From Nageia nagi (lineage: Eukaryota > Pinophyta), in assembly GCA_050084985.1 (NCBI GenBank), contig JBITNC010000001.1, positions 61,876,001 to 61,940,000 on the forward strand: a stretch of 64,000 bases of DNA, given 5' to 3'. Positions 22,342 through 34,259 of the stretch are shown in pieces; position 1 is the first letter of the stretch, and the number at the start of each line of letters is the position of its first letter. A model generated the notes under the pieces. It was not told the origin of the DNA. It saw nothing but the letters and a program-made list of their open reading frames with translations, and did no database searches. Both the position numbers and the translations under genes were made by a program.

Positions 22342-23079
22342 ATAGTAATAGCTCAAGTTACTCCTATTGTATTATTCCTAAAATAAATTATTATACACAA
22401 CATTGAACATCACTATTAATATGCCCATAAACCTAAATCAAAGGTAGGGTTTTGGCCCTACCTTTTTCTATGATAGCTTATCATTAGGTGGCCCTCCTCT
22501 TGGTACCTATTATGAAGAAGCAATATCAATCCATCACTAGTCCACATGTCATAATCACCCTTGACACTTAGATTATTCAAGTGATCACTCTGTCACTCCA
22601 AATATACATAATCATTCCACCTATATCATTTTTAGATTATCATACAAACCCTACCTTTTCATTTTTTATTTTTCATTTTTACCCTAATTGTATTATCCTG
22701 ATGATCCTAAAATCATCTAGGTAATTTGATCAAATTCTTATTTCCCAAATGACCTTGCATTCATCTAGAAGATTTGGTTTGTCACTATTGCACTTTGTAA
22801 ACCTTGTATCATGGTCATTATTTTATGACCTATTTAGTTTAATGTAAGGTATCCTCTCTTGTCATGTATCACACATCCCTATTTTAGGGGAAAGCTTCAC
22901 ACATGATCTCAAATTGATCAAAATTTTGTAATTCTTAACAAGTATATTTCAACTACATTAGGGATATCTTGGATACATGGTCAACCTTTCTTGCATAATG
23001 AGTGTTCATTGGATGATTATTAGCTCAACATGATTGATATGTAATCAACATACTCATATGTGATCATGTTTGACTTTAT
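22342..23079. other. AT-rich spacer without recognisable gene
   Basis: No open frame of 60 residues on either strand and no element boundary that I can place. Confidence 0.4.
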
Positions 23080-23560
23080 CATTCTTATCAAGCATCATAT
23101 GCTTGCATGCTATGGTCCAATATTAATGATCCTTCACCCTTCAACTTATGGGGTAAAGTAAACATCATTTATCATATTATCAGGCATTGTATGCATACAT
23201 GCTATGGTCAAATGCTTGGTAGGTCTACAACCTATGATCCTTCCCTTTAACTGCTGGGGCAAAGTAGAGTCAAACATATTCGAATACTAAGGCAAAGTAG
23301 AGATCATTTCTCTTTTTGCACTTAGATTAGATTAGCTTACATAGATTATTATCACATATCCTTATCATGAGGTCTAATTCCATATTATATAGCCTATCAT
23401 ATGCTGAAACTAGATTTTATTGAATCTTCATAATGCTAAACTCAATCTTATATGGCCTATCATGCACTAAAACCAAACTTGGGTTGATTAATTAGGACTA
23501 TCTTATACAACTTGTCATGTGGTGAAACCAAATCTAATCTTAATTAGTTTTGCTATCATT
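23080..23560. repeat. Degenerate tandem repeats
   Basis: Two related units at about 23095-23180 and 23185-23275 share CAT-CATGCTATGGTC-AAT...ATGATCCTTC-C...TGGGG-AAAGTA. Three units at about 23395-23450, 23455-23510 and 23515-23560 share CTATCATA-GCTGAAACCAAA-CTTGATT. No coding potential. Confidence 0.55.
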
Positions 23561-25317
23561 TATCATTTATTATTTATCATTATCAATCATTAGTCTATTA
23601 TTTAATATGTTTTTATACTTAGCTTCTCATATGTTCTAAGCTTAGCATAAAAAGGGGTAACTATAAACACACTAAAATTGCATTTTACATTGTTGATAGG
23701 GTTATACTAATATTTATTCCATTTATCATATCATGTACTATCATGTTTATCTAACATGTTTTTACAGCACTTTTGATCAATTCAATCAACACCATTTTTA
23801 CCTTTGAGTTATTTATAACACTTTGGTTCTAGTCACTTGGATGATCATGACTGAGGTTTATAAAAGGTAATATGGGATTACTTTTTGAGACTCTTCTTGC
23901 TACACATGCTTTTTCACAAGCTCTGTGATTATTGTACTTGGCTATGTAAACATTTGATTTTGTGACATTAGCTTCAAAGAGTGACATCAAGTTTTGAGCC
24001 TCCATTTTCATGCCTCGGTATCACTTCTCCATGCTCCATGGATTGAGTTACCTTGTGGTTACTTATATTATGTTATTCATCTTTGATTTATGATTATTTG
24101 CATGTTCTCAAGTTTTAAATAAACTTCCATTAAAGACTTGTATCCTTTCTTGAATTGAATATTTATCATTGTTTGGCATATAGGCATACATATGATAATA
24201 TTCATACTTAGGGTTTGACCTTTAAGGTATAAACATTAGGGTTTGAAGGATCTTTATTATATCACTAGTATTATTAATACTAGATATATATTTGTTTGTA
24301 TTGCATCCATTTTCATTAATGCTATCTTTGATCATTTAGGCAAATCTTTATGCATACATAGGCTTTGATCAATCTTTATCACATCATTGTTAATATTATC
24401 ATTTAGCATTATCAAATTTGATCATATAAACTTTGTCTATAATCAATGTTTCAAGATCATACTTGCCCAATAGGCATTTCAATATTTTCTACTATCCTCT
24501 TGATTATTGACAAAGGAGGCTTTCAACCCTTTTGAGTTGGGGTATCACCCCACATGGATGGTCACAAGGTCCAAAGGAATTGTGATTTCAAGTCTCTAAT
24601 AACCTATTTTCTTTCTATTCAAGGCTATATAGCTTATTGTATTAGTGAATTACAAAGGATAATTGCTAAACCCTATCTTTTTCAATCTTGTCAATAACTC
24701 ACATAGAAAAATTAGATGAAATGTGTCAAGATCCTTGAAATTGCTCATAGGTATTTTGAGTGGTTAAGGTGTAGGATTTTTAAGGCATTTACACTAGTCT
24801 TCTACATGATAAGCATAGCATAACAATAATAATCATAATATATCATAACATAAATATGATGATATTTGAGATGATATACCTAATCTGTATACATGCCCAT
24901 GTATTGGGCAATTTTGAATTGTTTCTAATTTTGAACTCTGGATTTCTACCCCAAGCTAAATATTATATTACCCCTATCTAAAACTAATATTATCCCCAAT
25001 TGAGACTACATCTATTTTTTCTTAATTTTGTTTGTTTATTTTATTTTATTTTATATTTTTTATGAAATGTAACTAATATGGGATGCAGTAACTAGACACA
25101 AGACTACCTTATACATGAGATATTTGATTAGCATGTAAAATTTAATAATTTTGATGAGATATAAAGACAAAAAAAATATTTTATGAGAAAATAAGACTTT
25201 ATGAAGTGATGAGGATGAAAGGATATAGAAAAGGAAAATAAGAAGAAATAGAACATGATTGAAAAGATGAAGATGCAAAGATAGCATGATTAAAAACTTG
25301 ATAAAATTTACCATGGT
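23561..25317. other. AT-rich spacer, no recognisable gene
   Basis: Only short chance frames occur, for example 60 codons at 23829-24011 and 84 codons of low-complexity I/L/F/S at 25060-25314. No motif on either strand. Confidence 0.4.
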
Positions 25318-25331
25318 AACCTAACTCATGA

Positions 25332-26165
25332 AACTAATACAAGAAGCCAGCAACCTCAAATCCCTGCTAGAAGTCCATATTTTGGATAACGCAGAGAAAG
25401 AGGACAGGTTAGTTTGCACCCTAAACTCTAAAGGAGACTACTCAGTAAGTCTGGCATTCAAGACTACTTTCCATGGAGCCAAGTCTCCGTATCCACCATC
25501 AGTTTGGATGCGAGTATGGACTTCAAAGGCCTGGCCCAAAGCATCCTTTTTCTTATGGCTGGTAGTGCAAAATAAATTCTTATCTTGGGAACAGCTGGTG
25601 AAGCAAGGTTGGATTGGACCTGGGCGTTGCGTATTATGTGGCTCTAGTGAAGAAACAGGACTCCACCTGATGTTGTTTTGCCCCTACTCAATTGCATTAT
25701 GGGGAAAACTCTTGGAATGTGGCTCAGGACCTTGGGTCACACCTCACTCAGTCAGCTTTCTACTGCAGTACTGGGAATCCCCCTTTAGGAGTAAGTCCTT
25801 CCAAATCCTCTGGCAAGCAGCCCCTGCTATGCTCGTTTGGTCCTTGTGGCTAGAGAGGAACAATCGGATTTTCAATGGCCATTCAATGGATGTTGAGAAG
25901 TGCTGGCTCAAACTTGAAAAATAGTTAGCCAATATTTTAGATGCAACTTTCTGTATTGCATCAATTCGCAGGAGGAGATTCCTTGTTTCTCTCATTGGCC
26001 CACGATTCTCCAAAGGTGGACACCGGTGCACCCAAAGCCAGCTACAGAACTTGCTCCCACCTCTTCACACCAGGCCATCAGTTCTGTTTTACTGTCACAA
26101 CAACATCAACTCTTGGCTCCATAGCAACTTCCAAAAAAGAGATGACTGCGCTAACTCTTGGCGTT
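25332..26165 (+). pseudogene. LINE ORF2 C-terminus with reverse-transcriptase zinc-binding domain (zf-RVT)
   Basis: The frame at 25328-25924 contains the zf-RVT pattern: the GDYSVSLAFK block, then VWMRVWTSKAWPKASFFLWL, a CVLCGSSEETGLHLMLFCPYS zinc-binding stretch (C-x2-C...H-x4-C), and a W..W..ERN.RIF block near the end. A TAG at 25922-25924 falls between KLEK and LANILDATF. Since the same frame continues open for about 80 codons, the TAG is probably a CAG to TAG mutation. RT and endonuclease domains were lost through the 5' truncation. The remainder to the poly(A) is 3' UTR. Confidence 0.87.
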
Positions 26166-26292
26166 AAACAAGATTTTCCACTTTGTAACATGAACCATGT
26201 GATCTCCATGTTTTATGCTCCTATCAGTTTCCCTATGTGAACAGCGTCTTCAGTATAATATAAGTTTTTTTTACCTACCAAAAAAAAAAAAA
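25332..26292 (+). mobile_element. 5'-truncated L1-type LINE with poly(A) tail and target duplication
   Basis: The element starts abruptly inside a coding frame at 25332 and ends in a run of about 14 A (to 26292). A 12-bp duplication CCTAACTCATGA flanks it (25320-25331 and 26293-26304); two more A bases before it may belong to the duplication or to the tail. Truncated 5' end, poly(A) and a duplication of this size are the signature of target-primed reverse transcription. At 961 bp it is a small fraction of a plant L1. Confidence 0.92.
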
Positions 26293-26304
26293 CCTAACTC
26301 ATGA

Positions 26305-27640
26305 TATGTAGCTTATATATGATATGTGAAATGAGAAACTATAATGAACTAAAGGGTGTTGGAACCACCACCAGAAATACAATTTTTTTTACACTAATAT
26401 TTTATCATTAAAAGCATCGATTATGAATTTTTTAATTATATTAATTAATTATATTGTTTCAATATGGTCATTTGAAAACCTTTGACATGTGATATTTATA
26501 TCATTCATAGAGAAATCAAGAATATCCACTTTGATTTGATATTCTTTAGGATACCAATATTTTTATTTTCTAAATTCCTTTTCCTATGCTCTATTGACCA
26601 AATATTTTTTTATCTACTTTTAGTGATGGATCAAATTTCATGATGTGAGTCTCCTTTTTAGGTTCTTCTATTATGTGAGAGTCTTGTGGTTATTAGGTTT
26701 CCTAAGATATTACTTTTTGTCAACATTGTTTCAGTTTTGATTATTAAGATTTAGTTTGAATTTGAGGCTTAGGTTGTAGTTTAGGTTAATAAGATTTAGA
26801 ACTATGTTATTACTTTTATATTTCATCTTCCTAAATTTTGTTTATACAATATTTTCTTTCATATGGATCTTATAATAATGAATCTAGTTATTTCTTTAGT
26901 TATGCATAATATTTTTACTTTAAATTAAGATTAGTATAAATGCTTAATATCAAAGCATGATTGGCTAACATATGCTCTTTAATTTTTTTGAGTTGGTCTT
27001 GAGATGGAATATTTTTAAATGCAATATCATACACTTCATATGTATCCATAAAATCATTTATATATGGCTCAAAGTTAATATCAACAATAAAATCATCATC
27101 ATGACTACTAATTTCACTATCATTATTATTATCATTCTTTTGATTTTCTATAATTGATACATTATTTTGCACATCATCATCATTTTCACTTGTTAAGAAT
27201 GAATTTGAGAAACTAATTTTATCATGATTATTTTATATTTGTATTTTATACAATATCTATATCCTTAGGCATTTCTTATTTAGGAGAAGGTGCAAATAAA
27301 TCACTTATCATATTTAAATATTCAAGAAAACTACTTGTAGTTGTAGAATCTATGCTAAAATGCAAGATTTAATATTTTGCATAAAACTTTAAGAAATATA
27401 ACAAAATAAGCACTTTTACATAATGCAACAGGATAAATTTAAGACCCCTCCTCTAAAAGTGACCTATAAAATTCTAACGAATCTACTTGAAACTTGATTA
27501 GAAATGATGGCTAAATTAATTAGAAAAATAAATTTACTATGTAAATTAGTAAGCAAATTTTATATAATTTTTTTAAAAAGATGTAAAAAATTAGCAAAAA
27601 AAATTGCAAATCATTCAAAAAAATTTGCATATCAAAATGG
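26305..27640. other. AT-rich spacer with one unrecognised minus-strand frame
   Basis: A minus-strand frame at 26915-27172 (85 residues: MQNNVSIIENQKND..., then acidic SHDDDFIVDINFEPYIND) has a protein-like mixed composition but resembles no family I know. No repeats or element ends are placed here. Confidence 0.35.
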
Positions 27641-28260
27641 ATGTAAATGTTGTTCATTTACTTTTTATAAATGCACTTTGTTTATACAGTACTTATGTAA
27701 ATATTATTTATTTATCTTTTTTGTTATAAAGAATTTTGCAAGTTCTAGTGTAAATATAGTTTGTTTAGACTAATTTAAGTGTAACCACTATTCATTTACT
27801 TTTTATGAATGTACTTCATTTATACATTACCAATGTAAACATAGTTTATTTATCCATTTTTTTATTATAAATAATTTTACATGTTTGGTTGTAAATGTAG
27901 TTTGTTTAAACTAGTTTGGAAGTAAACATTTATGTTGTGTAAGTAAATTTAATTTATAAATGGAGGTTTTAGACCAATGTTAGATTTGGAGGATTTAGAG
28001 TGGATACAAGAATGGATATTTTGGATGTAAATATTATTTATTTACTTTTTATAAACCCATTTCTTTTATACATTGATGGTATAAAGTATTTCTTTTATCC
28101 ATATTTATTATAAATAATTTTACAAGTTTAGATGTAAACATAATTTGTTTAGACCAATTTGTGTATAAATGTTATTCATTTATTTTATGTAGATGTACTT
28201 CATTTATACATTGCTGATGTAAATTGAATTCATTTATCCATATTTTTTTATTAATAATTT
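27641..28260. repeat. Degenerate tandem repeat, about 130-137-bp unit
   Basis: Four units start near 27641, 27777, 28022 and 28151. Each runs ATGTAAAT-TT-TTCATTTAC, TTTTTATAAATG-ACTT, ATTTATACATT, TTTATCCATTTTTTTATTATA, TAATTTT-CA-GTT, TGTAAA-ATAGTTTGTTTAGAC. A non-repeat segment of about 110 bp (27915-28021) separates the second and third units. No coding capacity. Confidence 0.75.
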
Positions 28261-29684
28261 TGCATATTCATGTATACGTGAAGGTTTCAAATCGATGTTT
28301 GATTTAAAGTATCTAAATCAAATGGGGATTTTAAACTAAATGAATGAGGTAGATTGTAGACTAGTTATAGAATGTAACTGAATAAAATTGTTATAGATTG
28401 AAATGTTACAAATCAATTGCAATCTTAGAAAAACTTATGACTAAGAAAATATTGATATTATATTGGGTCAAAAAATAAGCATAAAGTTTTAGCTTCCTCT
28501 ATGAGCTATAGACCTATGGTATAGAATGGGATTTGTATATGTATATATTTACCTATAGGTAGCTATTTTAGTAAGATTAATTTTATTTGGTTTTTTTAAA
28601 TTTCAAGGGGAAAGTGCACCAAATAGGATCAAAATCTAAGGTTAATATATTTTAAAAAGTTAAAAATACTTGTAAAACTATTGGCTTCCATGGTCGATAA
28701 TTTAAAAAAACTCATCAAAATTTGGCTTTAATATGGGAATGAATATATATTATATTAGCCAAATCAAAAATTTGGAATTCCCCATGATTAGTCAAATAGC
28801 CCACAAAAAGTTTCTCGCCATGAAAGATTAACTAGCTATTGCAACTAAGTGCAACGACTATACCTTAGAAAAATATTTTATTTTTTTTGCTAAATACAAC
28901 ATTTGATAATTAAACTTAAAAAAATATTTTTTTATCAAATGTAAATGTTATAAATAATTATAGCATTCCATAAAGTTTGAATTTTATAATTTTGAATTAA
29001 ATTGTAATTAATCTAGTTATGTACATAATATAAAATGTAATTAAATAGAAATCAAGTAGATAAATATTTAGTTTGTTTGCTATACATAATATATAATGAT
29101 TGTGTTTGAAATAATATTTTTGAATAGAACATTCCCATAGAACTCCATATACTTAGAATAAAATATGATATTTCCATTTGTATTTAATTGTTTGAATGCA
29201 AATATGAAATAAATCTAAAAAAAAAATTCAAATCAAATTAAAAATTAAAGTTCATCCTCTCTTCTTTCTAATGTTATATGAAAATGAATGATTTTCCCTA
29301 ATCAAGGACTATTATTTGTAAATAAACAACTATATTTAATGAAGAATTATTATTATAAACTAAAGTTAAAGTAAATGTTCAAAAAATAAATTTTAAAATG
29401 GAGGACTACGGGGAGGAGTAGGTTAGATAGCAAGAGAAGATTGTACATGCTCAAAAAGTGGCACTCTGAGTAAGGTTGAAGGCTCCTCCATGTTTCATAA
29501 TGTTTAGGAAGGATTGACTCCCAATTCATGTCAAATAAGGGTTTTGTTTGACTACTTTATTCTTTCTTTGGCACTATTGTTTAATTATGGAGAAGCCATC
29601 CCTAACAACTTGAGCTGAATTTGAAGTTTTTTAGAATCATGTTTAATAATTTTATTTTTTAATTGATTTTATATTTTATTTTCA
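28261..29684. other. AT-rich spacer, no recognisable gene
   Basis: Very AT-rich with homopolymer runs; no conserved motif on either strand. Confidence 0.4.
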
Positions 29685-31592
29685 TACAAAGATGATGCAA
29701 CATTTTTATGGTTTTTCATATTTTTCAATAGTTATAATTAGTTTATATCCACTATGATGTTAAATGAATTGTCCTTATGCATTATTAAAAGGATATGTCA
29801 TATGCAGATACTTCATTTTATTATTATATTTTCTACTAATATGGTTACAAATTACTAGAGTAAAATAAAATGCAAATACCATATTATTAAAATCAATACA
29901 TGAAAATTTTATATGCTAATGTAATAATTGAGATTTATAATATTATAGAAAAATTTGGTTTTATAAATATTTAACTATGTATTTGTTTACTATAAATTTT
30001 ATGTATTACTTAAAAAATAATTATTTATCTGTAATCTTTAAAAGTAAATGAATATAAATTATCTATCAATTATTTAATAACCTATAAATTCTTTTTATGT
30101 GTAATATTAATAATTTACATGATAATAATATAAATAATAATAATTAAAAAAAACTAAAAAATAATAATCATAAAATAAGCCTAATAATCCAAAATTAAAT
30201 ATGAAAAATTATCTTGGTTTGAAGAGACAATTGGAAAAGAAGAGAAAACATATCAATAAAGTTTTTCCTTCTATTGCACATAGGACATGTGTTCTTTGAA
30301 CCAACCACCTAGCAATACATTCTAGATGTTAAATATGACCACAAGGCAATACCAATGGCTTATTTTCACTATTTGGAACTTGCAAGAGCATATTCTATCA
30401 TCTTTGATCTTTGAGGATGATTTTTTGAATCTCTTTGATTGTAGAAATACCATTGTATTCGTGCTTTATTATATTGTATATCATGTAATAAAATTTTCCA
30501 ATTCAAACTTGAACCAAATATATAAATCATGGTATTTGTATCTATAAAAAATGTTACATGGATAGGAAGGTTATATGCTAAGTTATCTTTTATTTCATTG
30601 ACTTTATCCTTATCATGCATATTTACTTTTGAGTTATCAGAATTATATTTATCCTCTTGATTTGTTTTATCTATAGTGGATATTTTACAATGAAGAATAT
30701 TTTTATCAATAAATTCTAAATCATTTTTCATTTGATTATGAAAACCCTCTAAAACTTTATCATTTATATTCTTCATTTCAATCCTATTCGCTTTTATTTT
30801 ATTAGTTTCACCTATGTTGAACCATTTATGATCTAAATCAATTTTGAATTCTTTACATATTCTCCTTTATACACACCTCATAAATCATATTAGAAGAAAA
30901 TTGTGATGGGAAAGGAACCTTAACTTCCATACAAAAGATGAGAATTTTTTGAATTTGTTCTTTAAAATAGTGACTATGCTTCTCAATATTATTTATTATC
31001 TCATCGCATTGAGGGTATTAAAGAATAACGACTATTGTTAAGTTACAAAAATCTATTTTTGTTTCACATATCTCACACCATAACAAAATGTTTGATTTTC
31101 TATTGGTGATATCTATGTTTAAGATATTGCAATTTACTTTCAAAAGTATTAAAGAATAACGACTATTGTTAAGTTATAAGTTAGTAGTTATAATAGTAAA
31201 ATATAAGTATATAGTATTAGTAAAAATAGTCTATCACACAATAATAATTTTGAATTGGCCCACATTTTTGTGAAAATAAATATGTATTGTAACATTATCT
31301 TCTTGTAATAATAATACATTAATTATGTGTTTGCACCTATAAAAATTATAATGTAATAAAATATTTTATACATTCTTCACAAGAAAGAATATTCCATTCA
31401 ACCAAATAAAAGTTGAAGTAAATAATAAGATAAATGCTAAGCTACACTTACTTTAATATATTATTATAAATAAAATAACATCCACATAAAAAACATTTTA
31501 TTAATCAAATAGAAAATATTGTATTCAATAAGAAAAAAATACAATAATTACAAATGAAATTAAATAATAATATATTCATTGAAACTATTCAA
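29685..31592. repeat. Dispersed AT-rich repeat, copy A (left part)
   Basis: Matches 59345-60344 in the same orientation. The shared stretch begins CATACAAAGATGAT-CAACAT and includes TATTTTCTACTAATATG-TTACAAATTACTAGAGTAAAATAA and TTAATTATGTGTTTGCACCTATA. Copy A holds an extra segment of about 0.88 kb (about 30250-31140) absent from copy B, and is cut at 31592. Its continuation is 32656-32867. The class is unknown: no LTR, TIR or RT motif is visible. Confidence 0.7.
30369..31000 (-). pseudogene. Unrecognised minus-strand coding-like segment inside repeat copy A
   Basis: A 135-residue frame at 30369-30776 (MKNINDKVLEGFHNQMKN..., polar and lysine/asparagine-rich) is preceded on the minus strand by readable text with a few stops (HYFKEQIQKILIFCMEVKVPF, WFNIGETNKIKANRIE). 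It lies in the part missing from copy B and could be a relic of a protein encoded by the repeat. I do not recognise the family, and chance cannot be excluded in AT-rich DNA. Confidence 0.35.
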
Positions 31593-31594
31593 AA

Positions 31595-31753
31595 ACTAGC
31601 TTTGATATAACCCCTTATATATCAAAAAAACGCCGAGAGATATCATTTCGAGGTGCTTATCTTGGATATAGCAATACCAAGAAATGAGATAGATGCCTCG
31701 AAATGATATCTCTCGGCATTTTTTGATATATAAGGGGTTATATCAAAGCTAGT
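31595..31753. repeat. Near-perfect 159-nt inverted repeat (hairpin; foldback MITE or small-RNA precursor candidate)
   Basis: The left arm 31595-31653 (starts ACTAGCTTTGATATAACCCC) and right arm 31696-31753 are reverse complements over about 58 bp, with one indel and one substitution near the A-run. The 42-nt centre contains a further short stem (CTTGG...CCAAG). No clear target duplication flanks it (AA on one side, AATGAG on the other). It lies inside the presumed first intron of the pectinesterase-like fragment, 11 bases past the splice donor. A transcript from either strand would form a long duplex. Confidence 0.85.
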
Positions 31754-31764
31754 AATGAGAATAC

Positions 31765-32094
31765 CTGTAGACACATGCACTGATGATAATTTTGACAGGT
31801 TGTATATTGCCATTGGGAACCATATCGATTGCAGCTTGTAGCATGGCCACTGCCATCTTTAGCAACATATATATGCTTCATAAATGACTCGTTCTCAAGA
31901 ATCATATCATAATAATACCCTCTCCTATTCTTTCTCATTCGGGTTGGGAAGGGGAAGGATCGTGGCCGTGGTTTCATGTATCGAAGAGTAGCCACCCTGG
32001 TGCTTTTTACATGGGAATCAGTTGCTGAAACAGTAAAAAACAACAACATCGTCATGACAAGTAATATTGAAAATTGCACAGAGCTTCTCTCCAT
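31765..32094 (-). pseudogene. Pectinesterase-like first exon with frameshift
   Basis: The start is ATG at 32094 (MERSSVQFSILLVMTMLLFF), giving a typical signal peptide of about 25 residues ending near SATDS. A short basic pro-region follows (RPRSFPFPTRMRKNRRG). The catalytic-domain start is YVAKDGSG, matching the pectin methylesterase (CE8) opening V.V.AKDGSG. The next expected block, QAAIDMVPNGN followed by IIISACVYR, is present but in another frame. About 8 nt appear lost just after DGSG, so the gene is broken. The exon ends CTACAG|GTATTC, a plausible splice donor. No second exon or catalytic Asp/Gln/Arg block is found to the left. If expressed from an intact relative, the product would be secreted and de-esterify cell-wall pectin. 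Confidence 0.75.
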
Positions 32095-32145
32095 TGTATT
32101 TGGATTCAACACCCAGATATGATGCAGGTTTTCGAGCATGGATCC

Positions 32146-32154
32146 CCTTTTATA
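32146..32154 (-). promoter_or_regulatory. TATA box of the pectinesterase-like fragment
   Basis: Minus strand TATAAAAGG lies 52 bases upstream of the ATG at 32094, in GATATAAAAGGGGATCC context. Transcription would start near 32120, giving a short 5' UTR. Its good consensus suggests the fragment was copied with its core promoter. Confidence 0.6.
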
Positions 32155-32655
32155 TCTATTTGAGAGAGTTGTTATCAAAAAGTAGAGTAGATGAGAATGA
32201 AATGGGTACTTACTACAGCTTGGGAGTAGTTATTTTGGTGCAGAATTCGGCAGTCAAATGTATGTTTTGTATCTGTGATGTGTTTCGTATGGAAGAGTGA
32301 AAGCTGAAAGCGAAAGATAGCGTGTTTATCTTGTTAAGGTAGATGAGAATAAGTTGATGGAAGAGATGATAAAGTCTACCGTCCACAACCTAATTTGTTT
32401 TCTCCTCATCATCTGATATTGATGGAGGAACAAACTCAATAACAGACACGCCAATTTTTATGATGTTTGATATTCTTCCTTCCATTTATATAATAATTTT
32501 TTAAAAGATGTGTCTTCTAATATTTCAGTCGGCTATATAATTTTAATTTTAAAAAAATTATTTTCCCGCCAATTGTTTAACGGACGGACTCACATGCAAC
32601 ATTTTGCTCCCCCACTCCACCCCCTATGCTGCAGCTGTAAAAATGCCTCTCGGCA

Positions 32656-32867
32656 TAAAAATAAGTTAATATCTATTTCAAAATATCATATTGAATTATC
32701 AATTTTTAAAAGATCATATTTACAATTGATAACATGTGTTATTATGGTCAATTTATTTTTAATATTATTGAATTCATTTATATTTGTTATAAAAAAATTT
32801 ATATTAGATAACTAAAATAATTGATTAGTTAGAAGATATGGTATGGTAGTATGCAACATTAGTATAT
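32656..32867. repeat. Dispersed AT-rich repeat, copy A (right part)
   Basis: Resumes homology with copy B (60345-60545): AAAAATAAGTT, then ATCTATTTC, TTTTTAAAAGATCAT, TTTACAATT-ATAACA, TATTATGGT-AATTTATTT and ATGCAACATTAG, where similarity ends. Thus 31593-32655 is an insert in copy A relative to copy B. Confidence 0.7.
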
Positions 32868-33754
32868 TCATCTTAGTTTTCTTATCAATGGTATGAAAAT
32901 ATTGGTAAAATATATATGTATTAGATTTTTATTTTTAAAAATTTTTATCACAACATGGTAATAATAGAATTGTTGAATATATAAATATTATAGTATTAAA
33001 AATTAAATAGTATACAAATAGATATTTTTTAAACAAATAGTAAGATATTTTATAACATTATATTCAAGTTGTAAATTTATTTTATACATGTATGAAAGAA
33101 AGAAAGAAAGTTTATAAATATAAACTAGTTATTGGAACCTTATGCAATGGGTATGCCATAGATTTATAATTGTACACTTTGATTTTAAGTGTTATGTTTT
33201 TATTAAAAGAGATAACATAATCAAAATATTTAATTAATATGCATTTAATTAATAAATAAATAAGTTTCCAACAAGTCATTCAAAAATTCAATTATGTTCT
33301 AATAGAGAAACAAAAATTAGGTACCTTAGAAGCGGTCAAGTTGAAATCTTTGTCTTGGATATCATTTTCTCTTCCTCCATCTATCTTCATCCTCAAAAAT
33401 TTCCCTCTTCTCCTCTTAATCTATAGAAAAACTTATGGTAGGTCAACATGGGAGGTTGCTCTTCCACTAGACTCACTAGCTTTCTAGAGCCATGGAGTGG
33501 CCCAATGGTAGTGCAATAACTTATCTCCAAAATGTACACAACTAGTAGTAGATTTTGAGATATTTTAAAAAATAAGAAAATAGAAACTATAAAAGAAAAC
33601 TATTGAGAGAATGAGATACCCTTACTAGTAGTATTCTACTCTTATGTAGGCAATTTAATGAGCATATGGGAGGAGATATGGGAGTTGAGATTAGAAATGG
33701 TAAGAGAAAGTTAAATAGTTGATGTAGAAATGGTGTGATGTAGTGGTTAATGTA
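32868..33754. other. Spacer to the left of the retrotransposon array
   Basis: AT-rich, with a short (GAAA)n run near 33093-33110. The part at 33330-33520 is less AT-rich (AGCGGTCAAG, GAGCCATGGAGTGGCCCAATGG) but has no convincing frame. Confidence 0.4.
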
Positions 33755-33759
33755 TTGAT

Positions 33760-34245
33760 TGATGCATGTGTTGTCGGGGCCGTAACTTTTGATCCGGAGG
33801 TCGTTTTGCTTCGAAATTTAAACTGTGGCTTCGTGATGAAATTCCAGTTATGGCAGTTCACTAGAACTGCCATACCCAAAAAATGATATTTTTAAGGCCT
33901 GATTCATTCGTCTAAGGCCTGAAAAATAGGCTTTTTAAGAGCACTCCTGATTTTTAGGCTTTTTTTGCATGTTGTGCCTTTAGTAACTCTTGTTTTTCTT
34001 CTAGTTAAGGGTGGATATTTTAGATACTGCTTAATTAGTATAAGAGGGATGCGCATGCAAATTTTGGGCGCAATCTGACTCATTTTGGTTTTTTGTTTTT
34101 TTTGTGGCTATTTAAAGGGCATTGTATTCTCTTGGAGAGTATGTGGATTCAGGAATAAGAAGAGTATTTTTGGTCTGGATTTCTTCTGTATGTTCTGTGA
34201 CTGGATTTCAATTTCTGTTTTCCTGTTATAGCTGAATTCACATCA
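33760..34245 (+). repeat. LTR1 of the array
   Basis: 486 bp, TGATGCATGTG...GAATTCACATCA, with 5-bp inverted ends TGATG/CATCA. Private bases are TG for CG at the start (GCATGTGTTG), GTGATG for GTGACG, CACTA for CGCTA in a hairpin loop, and AGTATAAG for AGTGTAAG. A TATA-like TATTTAAAG (34109-34117) is the probable promoter. Confidence 0.96.
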
Positions 34246-34247
34246 TT

Positions 34248-34259
34248 TGGTATCAGAGC
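34248..34259 (+). promoter_or_regulatory. Primer-binding site (tRNA-Met), unit 1
   Basis: TGGTATCAGAGC lies two bases after LTR1. The identical site follows LTR2 (39356), LTR3 (44464) and LTR4 (49571). LTR5 lacks it because flanking DNA follows directly, confirming it as the terminal LTR. Confidence 0.93.

Noticed and set aside
31593-32655. Helitron capture of the pectinesterase fragment
   Set aside because: On the minus strand CTAG precedes T near 31595, as in Helitron 3' ends, but the other end does not start TC after A and extra T bases remain, so the boundaries do not fit.
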